Assembly (NCBI GenBank): GCA_024642465.1
Contig: JAHEBA010000265.1
Location: 29,592 to 93,591 of the forward strand
Length of the DNA: 64,000 nucleotides
Origin: Alphaproteobacteria bacterium
GTDB taxonomy: Bacteria > Pseudomonadota > Alphaproteobacteria > Rhizobiales > Aestuariivirgaceae
Direction of reading: 5' to 3'
Made by a program: the position numbers and the translations under genes
The notes under the pieces: generated by a model
The model's database searches: none
Told to the model about the DNA's origin: nothing
What the model saw: only the letters and a program-made list of their open reading frames with translations
Part shown: piece after piece, positions 8,930 through 18,487 of the stretch
Position numbering within the stretch: position 1 is the first letter of the stretch
How the letters are laid out: each line of letters starts with the position of its first letter

Positions 8930-9629
8930 GAGCGGTGCGCTCTGCTGTCAGTCTCAGGCTCATCACCGCTGCATTGACGCTCAACGCGATGGCGAGCAGC
9001 ACAATGCCCAGTGCCAGCGCCAGCGCCAGGTCGCCCTTGGACGTCTCCAGCGCAATCGCCGTGGTCATCACCCGGGTCAGGTGGGCAATGTTGCCGCCGA
9101 CGATGATGACCGCGCCGACCTCGGCCACTGCCCGGCCGAAGCCCGCCAGCAGCACCGTCAGCAGCCCGTACCGGGCATCGACGATGAGCGCCCCCACGCG
9201 GGTTGCCCACGGCACCGAGAGCGAGGCGAACTGCTCGGCGTACTCGGTGTTGAGGTCTTCCAGCACCTGGCGGCTGAGCGCCGTCACGATCGGGGTGATC
9301 AGGATGGCCTGCGCAATGATCATCGCCGTGGGCGTGTACAGCAGCTGCAGGAAGCCCATCGGCCCGGCATTGGACAGCATCATGTAGGCGAGCAGGCCAA
9401 CCACCACCGGCGGCAGGCCCATCAGCGCATTGACCAGCACCAGCAGGCCGCCCCGGCCGCGAAACCGCGTCGTTGCCAGCAGCGCGCCCAGCGGCAGGCC
9501 GATGAGAGCGGAAATCGCCACCGCCGTCAGGCTGACACGCAGCGACAGTGCGATAATGGCAGCCAGTTCGTCATCCATTTGCGATACTAGATGGAAGGCC
9601 AGCCGGAATGCTTCTGCAAAATCCTGCAT
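8922..9629 (-). CDS. tupB: Tungstate-type ABC transporter permease TupB
   Basis: 235 residues with five to six membrane segments and the binding-protein-dependent transport inner-membrane motif near the EAA loop (DARYGLLTVLLAGFGRAVAE). The chosen start, ATG 9629 (MQDFAEAFRLAFHLV), aligns with the usual TupB N-terminus, an amphipathic stretch and then the first helix. A longer frame to 9695 adds 22 residues not typical of the family. No clear Shine-Dalgarno precedes 9629, so the start is moderately uncertain. It is the first gene of the tup operon, divergent from the RND adaptor gene. Confidence 0.85.
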   Translation of the reverse strand: MQDFAEAFRLAFHLVSQMDDELAAIIALSLRVSLTAVAISALIGLPLGALLATTRFRGRGGLLVLVNALMGLPPVVVGLLAYMMLSNAGPMGFLQLLYTPTAMIIAQAILITPIVTALSRQVLEDLNTEYAEQFASLSVPWATRVGALIVDARYGLLTVLLAGFGRAVAEVGAVIIVGGNIAHLTRVMTTAIALETSKGDLALALALGIVLLAIALSVNAAVMSLRLTAERTAHG

Positions 9630-9662
9630 TAAATGTATTTCTGTGTCTGTTAATTCGAGAAT

Positions 9663-9678
9663 ACGCAAACTAATGCGT
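9663..9678. promoter_or_regulatory. Short inverted repeat upstream of tupB, possible operator
   Basis: ACGCA, six bases (AACTAA), then TGCGT form a 5-bp perfect inverted repeat in a locally AT-rich stretch, 34 bases before the chosen tupB start. Its place fits an operator for the tup operon, for example for the HTH/substrate-binding regulator at 3241-4119. The arms are short and could arise by chance. Confidence 0.25.
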
Positions 9679-9847
9679 TGAATTGCAGGAATCAATACCG
9701 GGCAATGCGCATTTCGGCTGGTGAGAGCCGGAGCCTGCGTCCATATGCCAGCGCACCGCTTGTTGCCTATCGGCTCGACGGGAAAGCATGGTGGGCAGCG
9801 TCAGGTATCTGTAGGCTAACACCAGCGACAATGCGGGGCCGGTTCCA

Positions 9848-11212
9848 ATGTGGCGAAAACTGCTCATCCTTCCGCCGATCATTGCCGGCATCTTCGTGGT
9901 GTGGTGGTTTGCCAGCCAGCGCCAGCTGCCGCAGACGCTGCCGCCGGCCGAGGAAGTCCGCAACGTTCGCGTCATCGAGGTGGCGCCGGTTGACGTGGTT
10001 CCCATGGTGTCGGGGTACGGTACCGTGCAGCCGGGCAAGACCTGGAAGGCCGTGGTGCAGGCGGCTGGCGAAATCGAATACGTCCACCCTGACCTGAAAC
10101 GCGGCGCAATTCTGCCGGCAGGCACTGAAATCGTGCGAATTTCCACGCGCGATTATGATCTTGCCCTGACCGAGGCCGAAGCCAACATCGAGCGTGCCGA
10201 AGCACAGATTGCCGAACTGGACGTATCCAGTGACAACCTCGCTTCCAGCCTGGAGCTCGAGCGCCAGGTGCTCGGCATCCGGGAGCGCGAACTGGACCGC
10301 CGCCGCAAGCTGCAGGCCAGCGGAACCGCGTCTTCCACCGCGCTCGACCAGGAAACCCGCGATACGCTTGCCCAGCGCAAGAAGGTGCTCGACCTCGAAA
10401 ACAATCTGAAACTGATACCGTCGCAGCGCTCTGCGCTGGAGCAGCAGAAGAAGCTCAACGAACTGCAGCTTGATCAGGCCCGGCTGAACCTCGAGCGCAC
10501 CCGCATCACGCTGCCGTTCGATGCCCGCATTGCCGAAGTGTCGGCTGAAGTGGCGCAGTATGCCCAGGCCGGCTCCACGCTGGCCACCGCCGACGGCATC
10601 GAGACGGCGGAAGTGGAAGCGCAGGTGCCGCTCGCCCAGTTTTCGTCACTGGCGCGCGCCGCCGCCGGCAATGGGCAAACCATCAATGCCGGCGTGTCGC
10701 CTGAAACCATCAGCCGCATCATCGACAGCCTCGGCTTCAAGGCATCGATCCGGCTGGACGCCGGCGGGCGCAGCATCGTCTGGCCGGCCAGGTTCGCCCG
10801 CGTCTCCGACACGATCGACCTCAAGACCCGCTCGGTCGGCATCATCGTGACGTCTGAAGGCTCTTGGTCCGAGGCCGTCCCGGGCGAGCGTCCGCCACTG
10901 TCCAAGGGCCTGTTCGTCGAGGTTGAAATCCGCGCCAACGCACTTGCAGGCCAGATCGTGGTGCCGCGTGCGGCCGTGCACGACGGCCGGGTGTACGTGG
11001 TGGACAAGGATGACCGGCTGGAGATTCGCCCCGTGCGCACCGGTCTGTCGCAGGCCGGTCTCGTGGTCGTCGACGAGGGGCTTTCCGTCGGTGACAGGGT
11101 GGTGGTGTCAGACCTGCTCCCGGCCATTCCCGGCATGAAGCTCAGGCTGACCCGCGATGAGGCGCTGGAGGCCTCGATGGCGTCAAGGCTGGTGCCGGAC
11201 GATACAAGATGA
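9848..11212 (+). CDS. RND efflux periplasmic adaptor (membrane fusion protein)
   Basis: 454 residues. One N-terminal membrane anchor (about 3-22, LLILPPIIAGIFVVWWFAS) is followed by a lipoyl half-motif (GYGTVQPGKTWKAVVQAAGE), a long coiled-coil hairpin (about 105-235, rich in Leu/Glu/Arg), the second lipoyl half (LERTRITLPFDARIAEVSAE) and a C-terminal beta-barrel/MP domain (VVPRAAVHDGRVYVVD). It bridges the inner-membrane RND pump and an outer-membrane channel. Its TGA overlaps the ATG of the pump gene (ATGA, 11209-11212). No outer-membrane factor gene is adjacent, so a TolC-like protein encoded elsewhere is implied. Confidence 0.9.
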   Translation: MWRKLLILPPIIAGIFVVWWFASQRQLPQTLPPAEEVRNVRVIEVAPVDVVPMVSGYGTVQPGKTWKAVVQAAGEIEYVHPDLKRGAILPAGTEIVRISTRDYDLALTEAEANIERAEAQIAELDVSSDNLASSLELERQVLGIRERELDRRRKLQASGTASSTALDQETRDTLAQRKKVLDLENNLKLIPSQRSALEQQKKLNELQLDQARLNLERTRITLPFDARIAEVSAEVAQYAQAGSTLATADGIETAEVEAQVPLAQFSSLARAAAGNGQTINAGVSPETISRIIDSLGFKASIRLDAGGRSIVWPARFARVSDTIDLKTRSVGIIVTSEGSWSEAVPGERPPLSKGLFVEVEIRANALAGQIVVPRAAVHDGRVYVVDKDDRLEIRPVRTGLSQAGLVVVDEGLSVGDRVVVSDLLPAIPGMKLRLTRDEALEASMASRLVPDDTR

Positions 11213-14200
11213 TTGCCTATTTCACCCGCCATCCAACAATAGCGTCCCTGCTGATGATCGCCCTGCTGGTCATCGGCATATTCTCGTTTCCCCAGCTCAG
11301 GCGCGAGACCTTTCCCCAGATCGCGCCACGCCTGGTGCAGGTAAGCGTGGCATGGCCGGGCAGCCGCCCTGAAGAGATCGAGCAGGCGATTTGCCAGCGC
11401 ATCGAGGACGCCATCGATACCGTCAACAATGTCGACGAGATCATCTGTGAGGCACTGGAAGGCGTCGCAACCGCGAAGATCGAGAAGACCGATGCGGTGA
11501 CGCTCGACCGCTTCACGGCGGACGTGACCAACGCAATCGACGGCATTTCCGAGTTTCCCGAGAACGTCGAGAAACCCGTCGTCACCCAGCTTGGCCGCAC
11601 CGACTTCGTCGCCTCCGTGGCGATCACCGGACCACTGGACCGGGTGCAGCTGAAAGCCTACGCCGAACAGGTCAAGGACCGCATGGGACTATGGGGCGGC
11701 ATTCCCAAGGTGGAGGTGCTCGGCTTCTCCGATCTTGAAATCCGCATCGAGCTCAACCGCGAGCAGCTCCGGGCCTTCGGTGTATCGGCCGCCGACGTGG
11801 CGCGCGCGGTTCAACGCCAGTCCCTCGACCTGCCGTCCGGTTCGCTGCAGACGGAGGACCGCGACTTCCTCATCCGCTATGCAGGTGAGCGCCGGCGGGC
11901 CGACGAGTTCCGTTCCATCGTCGTGGTCTCGTCTACCAATGGCGGTCAGATCCTGCTGGGCGACATCGCCACCATCACCGACCGGTTCAAGTTCGACGAG
12001 GCCCGCATCGAGTTCAACGGCAAGCCGGCGGCGGTGCTGTCGATCACCAAGACCTCGGAACAGGACACGCTCAACGTCATCAACCGGGTCAACTCCTTCC
12101 TCGAAGATGCCCGGGCCAAGGCCCCGCCCGGCATTACCATGACCGTGACCAACGACGTCTCGTCGATCGTGTCCGACCGTCTGCGGCTGCTCATCACCAA
12201 CGCCATCCAGGGCCTGTCGCTGGTGTTCCTGGTGCTGTGGCTGTTCTTCGGGTTGCGCTATTCGTTCTGGGTCGCGGCCGGCCTGCCGGTGGCCTTTGCC
12301 GGCGCGTTCTTCCTGATGGTGGCGGTGGGCTATTCGGTCAACATGCTGACCATGGTTGGCCTGCTGATCGTCATCGGCCTGCTGATGGACGATGCCATCG
12401 TGATCGCCGAGAACGTCGCCACCCAGCGCGCCGCCGGCAAGAGCCCGATGAATGCCGCCATCGACGGCGCGCAGCAGGTGCTGCCGTCGGTGTTTGCCTC
12501 GTTCGCCACCACGACCTGCATCTTCGGGTCGCTTGCCTTCCTGAAGGGCGACATCGGCCAGATCTTGCGCGTTGTGCCGGTGGTAATGCTGTTCGTGGTG
12601 ATCGTGTCGCTGATCGAGGCGTTCCTTATCCTGCCCAACCATCTCTGCCACTCACTGGAAAAGGCAGGCGTTGGCCAGGGCCGCGTGCAGCAGGCGGTGG
12701 ACCGGTTCATGGACCGAGCGCGCGAGCGCGTCATCGTGCCCGCTGCCCGGTGGGCGGTGAACTGGCGCTACTTCACGTTCGGCGCGGCTATTGGCGTTCT
12801 GTTGCTGGCGGTCGCGGCCATCACCGGGGGTGCCGTGAAGTTCTCGCCGTTCCCCGATCTTGACGGCAACGTGATGGAGGCGCGCATCATGCTGCCCCAG
12901 GGCACGCCACTGGAGCGTACCGAACAGGTTGTCGCGCGCATTGATGCCGCACTGGAGAAGGTCAACGCGAAGCTGTCGCCCGCCCAGCCCGGCGGCCAGC
13001 TGCTGGTGCGCAATGTCACCCACCGCTTCAACTTCAACGCCGACGCCGGCGAGACCGGGCCGCATGTCGCAACGGTCATCGCCGACCTGCTGGATTCCGA
13101 AACCCGCACGTCTCGCATCGACGACGTCATCAGGTTGTGGCGTGAGGAAACCGGCGAACTTTCCGACGTCGTCACGCTCAACTTCACCGAGGGAACCTTC
13201 GGCCCCGGCGGCCGCGCCATCGACATCCGTCTGACCGGCCGCAACCTCGACCAGCTGTCGGCGGCCGCACGCGATCTCGGGGACTGGCTGAAACAATATC
13301 GCGGCGTTTACAACGTCACCGACGACTTGCGCCCCGGCAAGCCGGAGTTGCGCATCACCCTGCGCGACGGGGCTGCCACGCTCGGTATCGACGGGCGCAC
13401 CATCGCCGACCAGATCAGGGCGAGCTTTTATGGCTACAAGGTCGACGAAGTGCAGCTTGGCGCCGAGAGCTACGAGATCAACGTGCGCCTCGACGAGGAA
13501 AGCTCGGACTCGCTGGCCGATCTCGACAGCTTCACTCTCACCGCCGCCGATGGAAACCAGATCCCCTTGTCCGTGGTGGCGGTGGTGGAGGAAGGCCGCG
13601 GCTATTCCCGCATCCGCCGGGTCGACGGACGGCGCACCGTCAATATCCTCGGCGAGCTGGACTCGCGCATGGCCAACTCTACAGAAGTGCTCAACGATAC
13701 CCGGAGCCGCTTCCTGCCGCAGTTGAAGCAGAAGTACCCGTACGTCTCTACCAGTTTCGAGGGGTCGAATGCCGATGCCGGGCGCACCCAGCGCTCGATG
13801 CTGTCAGGTTTCGTGCTCGGTCTGATCGGCGTCTACCTGCTGCTGTCGTTCCAGTTCCGCAGCTACATCGAGCCGGTCATCGTGATGATCATCATCCCGT
13901 TTGCCTTCATTGGCGCAATCGGCGGTCACATGCTGCTGGGGCTGGACTTCACCATGCCGTCGATGCTCGGCTTCGTGGCGCTGGCCGGCATCGTGGTCAA
14001 TGACTCGATCCTGCTGGTCAACTTCATCAAGCACTATCACGGCGACACCAACTCGGTCGCCGAAGCCGCGCCCCTGGCATCAGGCGCACGCTTCCGGGCG
14101 ATCCTGCTCACCTCGCTCACCACCATCGTCGGCCTGATGCCGCTGCTGCTGGAGACCTCGCTGCAGGCACAGGTGCTGATACCGCTGGTCACCAGCCTCG

Positions 14201-14295
14201 CCTTCGGCCTGCTGGCCACCACGGTGCTGGTGCTGTTCATCGTGCCGGCGGTCTACACAATTCTTGACGACTTCGGCGTTGCCCGCATCGACTGA
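11209..14295 (+). CDS. RND efflux permease (AcrB/HAE-1-like family)
   Basis: 1028 residues, the usual RND pump length. TM1 is followed by a large periplasmic loop, TM2-6 with the proton-relay region (LTMVGLLIVIGLLMDDAIVI, containing the Asp-Asp pair), a second periplasmic loop, and TM8-12 with the internal-repeat counterpart (LGFVALAGIVVNDSILLVNF). It exports substrates by proton antiport with the adaptor at 9848-11212. It is convergent with the yghU-like gene after only 12 bp. Family-level identification is strong; substrate is unknown. It may be one of the divergent AcrB-like RNDs common in alphaproteobacteria. Confidence 0.93.
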   Translation: MIAYFTRHPTIASLLMIALLVIGIFSFPQLRRETFPQIAPRLVQVSVAWPGSRPEEIEQAICQRIEDAIDTVNNVDEIICEALEGVATAKIEKTDAVTLDRFTADVTNAIDGISEFPENVEKPVVTQLGRTDFVASVAITGPLDRVQLKAYAEQVKDRMGLWGGIPKVEVLGFSDLEIRIELNREQLRAFGVSAADVARAVQRQSLDLPSGSLQTEDRDFLIRYAGERRRADEFRSIVVVSSTNGGQILLGDIATITDRFKFDEARIEFNGKPAAVLSITKTSEQDTLNVINRVNSFLEDARAKAPPGITMTVTNDVSSIVSDRLRLLITNAIQGLSLVFLVLWLFFGLRYSFWVAAGLPVAFAGAFFLMVAVGYSVNMLTMVGLLIVIGLLMDDAIVIAENVATQRAAGKSPMNAAIDGAQQVLPSVFASFATTTCIFGSLAFLKGDIGQILRVVPVVMLFVVIVSLIEAFLILPNHLCHSLEKAGVGQGRVQQAVDRFMDRARERVIVPAARWAVNWRYFTFGAAIGVLLLAVAAITGGAVKFSPFPDLDGNVMEARIMLPQGTPLERTEQVVARIDAALEKVNAKLSPAQPGGQLLVRNVTHRFNFNADAGETGPHVATVIADLLDSETRTSRIDDVIRLWREETGELSDVVTLNFTEGTFGPGGRAIDIRLTGRNLDQLSAAARDLGDWLKQYRGVYNVTDDLRPGKPELRITLRDGAATLGIDGRTIADQIRASFYGYKVDEVQLGAESYEINVRLDEESSDSLADLDSFTLTAADGNQIPLSVVAVVEEGRGYSRIRRVDGRRTVNILGELDSRMANSTEVLNDTRSRFLPQLKQKYPYVSTSFEGSNADAGRTQRSMLSGFVLGLIGVYLLLSFQFRSYIEPVIVMIIIPFAFIGAIGGHMLLGLDFTMPSMLGFVALAGIVVNDSILLVNFIKHYHGDTNSVAEAAPLASGARFRAILLTSLTTIVGLMPLLLETSLQAQVLIPLVTSLAFGLLATTVLVLFIVPAVYTILDDFGVARID

Positions 14296-14307
14296 CACCG
14301 CCTGGTC

Positions 14308-15183
14308 TCACTCGGCAGCGGCAAGCTTGTCCTGCGTCTTCAGGTCGAAGTCACTGGCGTCATGGCGTTCATGCAGCTGCTCCGACGGCTCGCCCCAAGT
14401 CTTGTTGACCATGCGCCCGCGCCTGACCGGTTCACGCGCGCCGATCTCCTTCGCCCAGCGTGTTACGTGGGCATAGGACTGGACGTCGAGGAACTCGGCT
14501 GCGTTGTACAGCCGCCCCAGCACCAGACCGCCATACCATGGCCAGATCGCCATGTCGGCGATGGTGTAGTCGCCGCCCGCCATGAAGCGGTTTTCCGCAA
14601 GGTGCCTGTCCAACACGTCTAGCTGGCGCTTGGCCTCCATCGCGAAGCGGTTGATCGGGTACTCCCACTTCTCCGGCGCATAGGCATAGAAGTGGCCGAA
14701 GCCGCCGCCCAGATAAGGTGCCGAGCCCATCTGCCAGAACAGCCAGTTGAGACACTCGGTGCGCTTTGCCGGATCTTCTGGAATGAAGGCGCCAAACTTC
14801 TCGGCCAGGTGCAGCAGGATCGAGGCGGATTCGAACACCCGCACCGGTTTGTCGCCGCTGTAATCCATCAGTGCCGGAATCTTGGAGTTCGGGTTCACGT
14901 CCACGAAGCCGGACGAGAACTGGTCGCCGTCGCTGATCTCGATCAGCCACGCGTCATATTCCGCGCCCTTGTGTCCGGCGGCCAGCAGTTCCTCGAACAT
15001 CACCGTCACCTTCACGCCGTTGGGCGTGGCCAGCGAGTAGAGCTGGAACGGATGCTTGCCCACCGGCAGTGTCTTGTCGTGGGTGGGGCCGGCAATCGGG
15101 CGGTTGATGCTGGCGAACTTGCCGCCACTTTCCTTGTCCCAGGTCCATACCTTCGGCGGTACATAGGCGGGCGTATCGGTCAT
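14308..15183 (-). CDS. yghU: Glutathione-dependent disulfide-bond oxidoreductase, YghU-type glutathione transferase
   Basis: 291 residues, nearly co-linear with the YghU/Ure2-like GST family. Signatures are KVWTWDKESGGKFASINRP near the N-terminus, GPTHDKTLPVGKHPFQLYSL, the glutathione-binding VNPNSKIPAL and FESASILLHLAEKF, and EQLHERHDASDFD at the C-terminus. Such proteins bind two glutathiones and reduce small disulfides in the cytoplasm. The ATG at 15183 (MTDTPAYVPPKVW) matches the family start; a longer frame to 15321 is rejected. It is divergent from the sugar dehydrogenase at 15356. Confidence 0.92.
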   Translation of the reverse strand: MTDTPAYVPPKVWTWDKESGGKFASINRPIAGPTHDKTLPVGKHPFQLYSLATPNGVKVTVMFEELLAAGHKGAEYDAWLIEISDGDQFSSGFVDVNPNSKIPALMDYSGDKPVRVFESASILLHLAEKFGAFIPEDPAKRTECLNWLFWQMGSAPYLGGGFGHFYAYAPEKWEYPINRFAMEAKRQLDVLDRHLAENRFMAGGDYTIADMAIWPWYGGLVLGRLYNAAEFLDVQSYAHVTRWAKEIGAREPVRRGRMVNKTWGEPSEQLHERHDASDFDLKTQDKLAAAE

Positions 15184-15355
15184 CTGCGGCAAATCCGTAT
15201 TGAATGCATGAGCCGCAGATTTAGTGATCCTGTGCCCGTTTGGCCAGAGCGGCGGCTTCACAACATGTTGACGGCGCAGCCGGAACCAATGCTGCGCAAT
15301 CGCCGTCCTTGTTGTGAACAATTGACGAATGACGACGCTCGGGAGCTACACCACC

Positions 15356-16486
15356 ATGCGCCGCATCAGTACCGCACTTGCCCTGTTGACCCTCAATGCG
15401 ATGGCCGCCGGCACTGCCGTGGCGCAAGAAAAGTTTACCATAACCGGCAGTAGCGGGATGGCGCTCAGCGCTGAGCCGGTTGCGAGTTTCGACCAGCCCT
15501 GGGCGATGACCTTCCTGCCCGATGGTACCATGCTGGTCACCACCAAGCCGGGCAAGCTGTTCCACGTCACGCAAGATGGCAAGTCCACAGAGGTGGATGA
15601 CATGTGGGACGTCGCCTATGGCGGCCAGGGCGGCCTCGGCGACGTGGTGCTGCACCCGGACTTTGCCAGCAACAGCCTCGTCTACATCTCTCATGCCGAA
15701 GCTGACGGCGGCAAAAACGGCGCAGTCGTCGTGCGCGCCCGGCTTGATGCCAGCGGCGATGCGCCGGCCTTGCGCGACGTCGAGCGTATCTGGGAGCAGA
15801 AGCCCAAGGTCTCCGGTCGCGGCCACTATTCGCACCGCATTGCCTTCGGCCCGGACGGCAAGCTCTTCATCAGCTCCGGCGACCGCCAGAAGATGACGCC
15901 GGCGCAGAAGTTCGACAGTGCGCTTGGCAAGGTCATCCGCCTCAATGACGACGGATCGGTACCGCCAGACAACCCCTGGCAGGACAAGGGCGAACTGGCA
16001 AAGACGTTCTGGTCCATGGGCCACCGCAACCTGCTTGGCCTCGCCTTCGACGCGGAAGGACGCCTGTGGAACCACGAGATGGGACCGCGCCACGGCGATG
16101 AACTGAACCTGGTTGAACCCGGCAACAACTATGGCTGGCCGGTCGTGTCCTATGGCAATCACTATTCCGACGAGAAGATTCCCGATCATGACACCCGGCC
16201 GGAGTTTGCCCATCCGAAGGCCTGGTGGGTGCCGGCGATCTCGCCTGCCGGCCTGACGATCTATTCCGGCGACATGTTCCCTGACTGGAAGGGCGATGCG
16301 CTCATCGGCGGGCTGTCGTCCGAGGCGCTCGTGCGGGTGGACATCGACGGCACGCAGGCGAAGGAAGCAGCCCGCTACGAGTGGGGAAAGCGGGTGCGCG
16401 AAACCGAGCAGGGTCCGGACGGCGCCCTTTGGGTGCTGGAGGATAGCCCCGGTGGCCGCCTGCTCAAGCTGACGCCCGCAAGCTGA
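15356..16486 (+). CDS. PQQ-dependent sugar dehydrogenase (soluble aldose dehydrogenase/YliI-like)
   Basis: 376 residues, with a signal peptide ([19 protein letters not shown] ... AVAQ) and a GSDH beta-propeller. Recognisable blades are [63 protein letters not shown] and [14 protein letters not shown]. The family oxidises aldoses in the periplasm with PQQ. The ATG at 15356 is chosen because GGGAG precedes it and the signal peptide begins there; an upstream ATG at 15329 lacks a Shine-Dalgarno. It ends 2 bp from the convergent flavoenzyme gene. Cofactor use is inferred from the family; no pqq biosynthesis genes are in the window. Confidence 0.88.
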   Translation: MRRISTALALLTLNAMAAGTAVAQEKFTITGSSGMALSAEPVASFDQPWAMTFLPDGTMLVTTKPGKLFHVTQDGKSTEVDDMWDVAYGGQGGLGDVVLHPDFASNSLVYISHAEADGGKNGAVVVRARLDASGDAPALRDVERIWEQKPKVSGRGHYSHRIAFGPDGKLFISSGDRQKMTPAQKFDSALGKVIRLNDDGSVPPDNPWQDKGELAKTFWSMGHRNLLGLAFDAEGRLWNHEMGPRHGDELNLVEPGNNYGWPVVSYGNHYSDEKIPDHDTRPEFAHPKAWWVPAISPAGLTIYSGDMFPDWKGDALIGGLSSEALVRVDIDGTQAKEAARYEWGKRVRETEQGPDGALWVLEDSPGGRLLKLTPAS

Positions 16487-16488
16487 GG

Positions 16489-17796
16489 CTAGCCGAGCAC
16501 CGAGAAGCTCGATTCCTGGTTGATCGGCCGCTTTCGCGAATAGAATCCGACGTCGATGTCGCGGCCGATATAGGGCAGGGTGAACTTGAGCGGACTGGAG
16601 TCATGGTTGTTGCCGGCCTCGCAATACTCCACCAGCGCAGCCATCATCTTGCCCGCGATCGGCGCGTTCTTGTACTGGTTGCCGCTGGTGCCGCAGGCCA
16701 TGTAGAAGCCGCCCAGTGCCGACTTGTCGTAGATCGGGATCCAGTCCGTCGAGGCGTCGTAGAGGTCCACCACGCCGCGGGTCTTCGACGGGATGCCGAG
16801 GCTCGGCACCCGTTGCGCATAGCGCATCGCCTGCGTCGTCCACTGGTCGGAAAAATTGCGGTCGTAGCGGGTGTCGTCGTCCGTCCACTGATGCGTGTCG
16901 CACTCCGGATCCTCGCTGCCGATCAGGATGTGGTTGCCGTGCTCGGGCCGGCAATAGCAGGCGATGTCGCTGTCCGACACGATGGTGCCGTTGTGCTCGA
17001 AGTCAAAACCTTCCGGTGCCGGCACGTGCACCACCTCCTGACGCAGCGGTCGGGTCTGGATGGTCATGTCGTCCAGCACGCCCGCCATTGCGTTCACGGT
17101 GGACGAGCCGGGACCGGCCACGTTGATCACCACCGGCGCGTGGATCTCCTCGCCGCCGGCCAGCTTCACGCCCTTCACCTTGCCGCCTGATTGCAGGATC
17201 TCTACGACCTCTGCGCCCATGCGGAACTGGGCCCCGTGCAGGCGCGCTGCATCGGCCAGGTTCTGAGCCGAGAGTGCCGGATCGGTCACATAGCCCGCAT
17301 TCGGCCAGAACACGCCGCCATTCAGGTGGCCACCGTTGGGCTTGCCGAATTCGGGATCGTCCAGCCGCCGTGCAGGGGCATAGCTTTCGAGCGAATAGAC
17401 CGGCAGCCTGTCCATGATCTTCGCCGCGTCCCACTCTTCGAACGGGCAGCTCAGGGCAGCGGAGTTTTCCATGTGCCTGACCAGGTGCCCGTTGGCATCC
17501 GTCTTCATGACCAGGCACCCCACCTCGCGGAACTTCGCCAGGCCGGCGCCGGCAGGCAGGCCCAGATAGTCGGCCCAGTCGCGCCAGTAGTGATAGCCCT
17601 CCCAGGCAAACGCGGTGCCGTCAAAAGTCGAGTAGTGCATGCGAACGATGGCGCACGAACCGGCCGTCGATCCATGACCGGCCTGCGTGTTGCGGTCGAT
17701 CGACAGTGTCTTGCGCCCCGCCTTGGCCATCTCGAACGCGATGGCCGAGCCGATGACGCCGGTGCCGATGATGATGGCGTCGAACGTGTCACTCAT
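16489..17796 (-). CDS. FAD-dependent amine oxidoreductase (DAO family, sarcosine oxidase-like)
   Basis: 435 residues. The Rossmann FAD fingerprint is at the N-terminus (FDAIIIGTGVIGSAIAFEMA), with STAGSCAIVRMHYS after it and the DAO-type substrate half (VVINVAGPGSSTVNAM) and C-terminal FAD contact (FYMACGTSGNQYKNAP). The family oxidises N-methyl or amino groups of small amines with O2 or an electron carrier. Its start overlaps the tetR stop by 8 bases (ATGAGTGA), and it lies in one operon with the TetR gene and a dimethylglycine dehydrogenase-like gene. The substrate is probably an N-methylated amine or amino acid, by family and neighbours only. Confidence 0.85.
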   Translation of the reverse strand: MSDTFDAIIIGTGVIGSAIAFEMAKAGRKTLSIDRNTQAGHGSTAGSCAIVRMHYSTFDGTAFAWEGYHYWRDWADYLGLPAGAGLAKFREVGCLVMKTDANGHLVRHMENSAALSCPFEEWDAAKIMDRLPVYSLESYAPARRLDDPEFGKPNGGHLNGGVFWPNAGYVTDPALSAQNLADAARLHGAQFRMGAEVVEILQSGGKVKGVKLAGGEEIHAPVVINVAGPGSSTVNAMAGVLDDMTIQTRPLRQEVVHVPAPEGFDFEHNGTIVSDSDIACYCRPEHGNHILIGSEDPECDTHQWTDDDTRYDRNFSDQWTTQAMRYAQRVPSLGIPSKTRGVVDLYDASTDWIPIYDKSALGGFYMACGTSGNQYKNAPIAGKMMAALVEYCEAGNNHDSSPLKFTLPYIGRDIDVGFYSRKRPINQESSFSVLG

Positions 17797-18487
17797 GGCC
17801 GGTATCCTTCCTGCCGTGCGAAAGCGAATAGGCGATGAGTTCTTCAACTTCCGGGCCGTCCGGCTGGCGTCCGGTGAACGCCACCAGATAGGCTGGCACC
17901 AGTTTGAGCCGGTCCTCCAGCGGTTCGTTCAGTTCCGCGAGGTTGTAGCCGATCTGCATGTAGTAGAGCACCCGCGCCCGGGTGGCCGCTTCTTCCGCCT
18001 CGTATCCGTGACGGGCAAACATCGCGGTAAGCGCCTTCAGCCGTCTCTCGTCCGAGATGTCCAGCACCCGCCGCACCGGCCCCGAGCGCCTTGCCCATTC
18101 GCGCACCGCAAAGTCGAGCCGCGTGTTGAACAGCTGGTCATCGACGAAGCAGCGGAACACGTTGCACACCGCTGCCGTGATGCTGTCGGCTGGCGCCTGC
18201 GCCTGTCGCACCAGCGCCGCCGTGTTGGTGTGCTCCCAGTGGTCGAGCAGCGCGTCGAGCAGGTCCTGGCGCGACTTGAAATACCAGTAGAAACTTGACC
18301 GCGACACATCCAGCCGCTCGCCCAGCGTCAACACCTTCACCTGTTCCACGCCGTCGCTCACCAGCACGTCCATGGCCACGTTCAGCCAGTCCTGCCGCGT
18401 CACCTTTGTGTTGCCGGCGAGCGGTTCGCGCTCCGTGTCATCCAGCCGGATTGCCGGGGAGATTGGCGTGACCTTGTCCGTATTCAT
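17789..18487 (-). CDS. TetR family transcriptional regulator (BetI-like)
   Basis: 232 residues. The N-terminal HTH at about 25-75 ends in the TetR signature SRSSFYWYFKSRQDLLDALL. The C-terminal ligand domain is BetI-like (RLDFAVREWARRSGPVRRVL, ARVLYYMQIGYNLAEL). The ATG at 18487 overlaps the upstream stop by 4 bases (ATGA), and its own stop overlaps the next gene by 8 bases, so it sits inside a tightly coupled operon between two amine-oxidising flavoenzymes. It probably represses this operon and perhaps the divergent GMC oxidoreductase; a palindrome in that divergent promoter (20945-20954) is a candidate site. Confidence 0.88.
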   Translation of the reverse strand: MNTDKVTPISPAIRLDDTEREPLAGNTKVTRQDWLNVAMDVLVSDGVEQVKVLTLGERLDVSRSSFYWYFKSRQDLLDALLDHWEHTNTAALVRQAQAPADSITAAVCNVFRCFVDDQLFNTRLDFAVREWARRSGPVRRVLDISDERRLKALTAMFARHGYEAEEAATRARVLYYMQIGYNLAELNEPLEDRLKLVPAYLVAFTGRQPDGPEVEELIAYSLSHGRKDTGHE

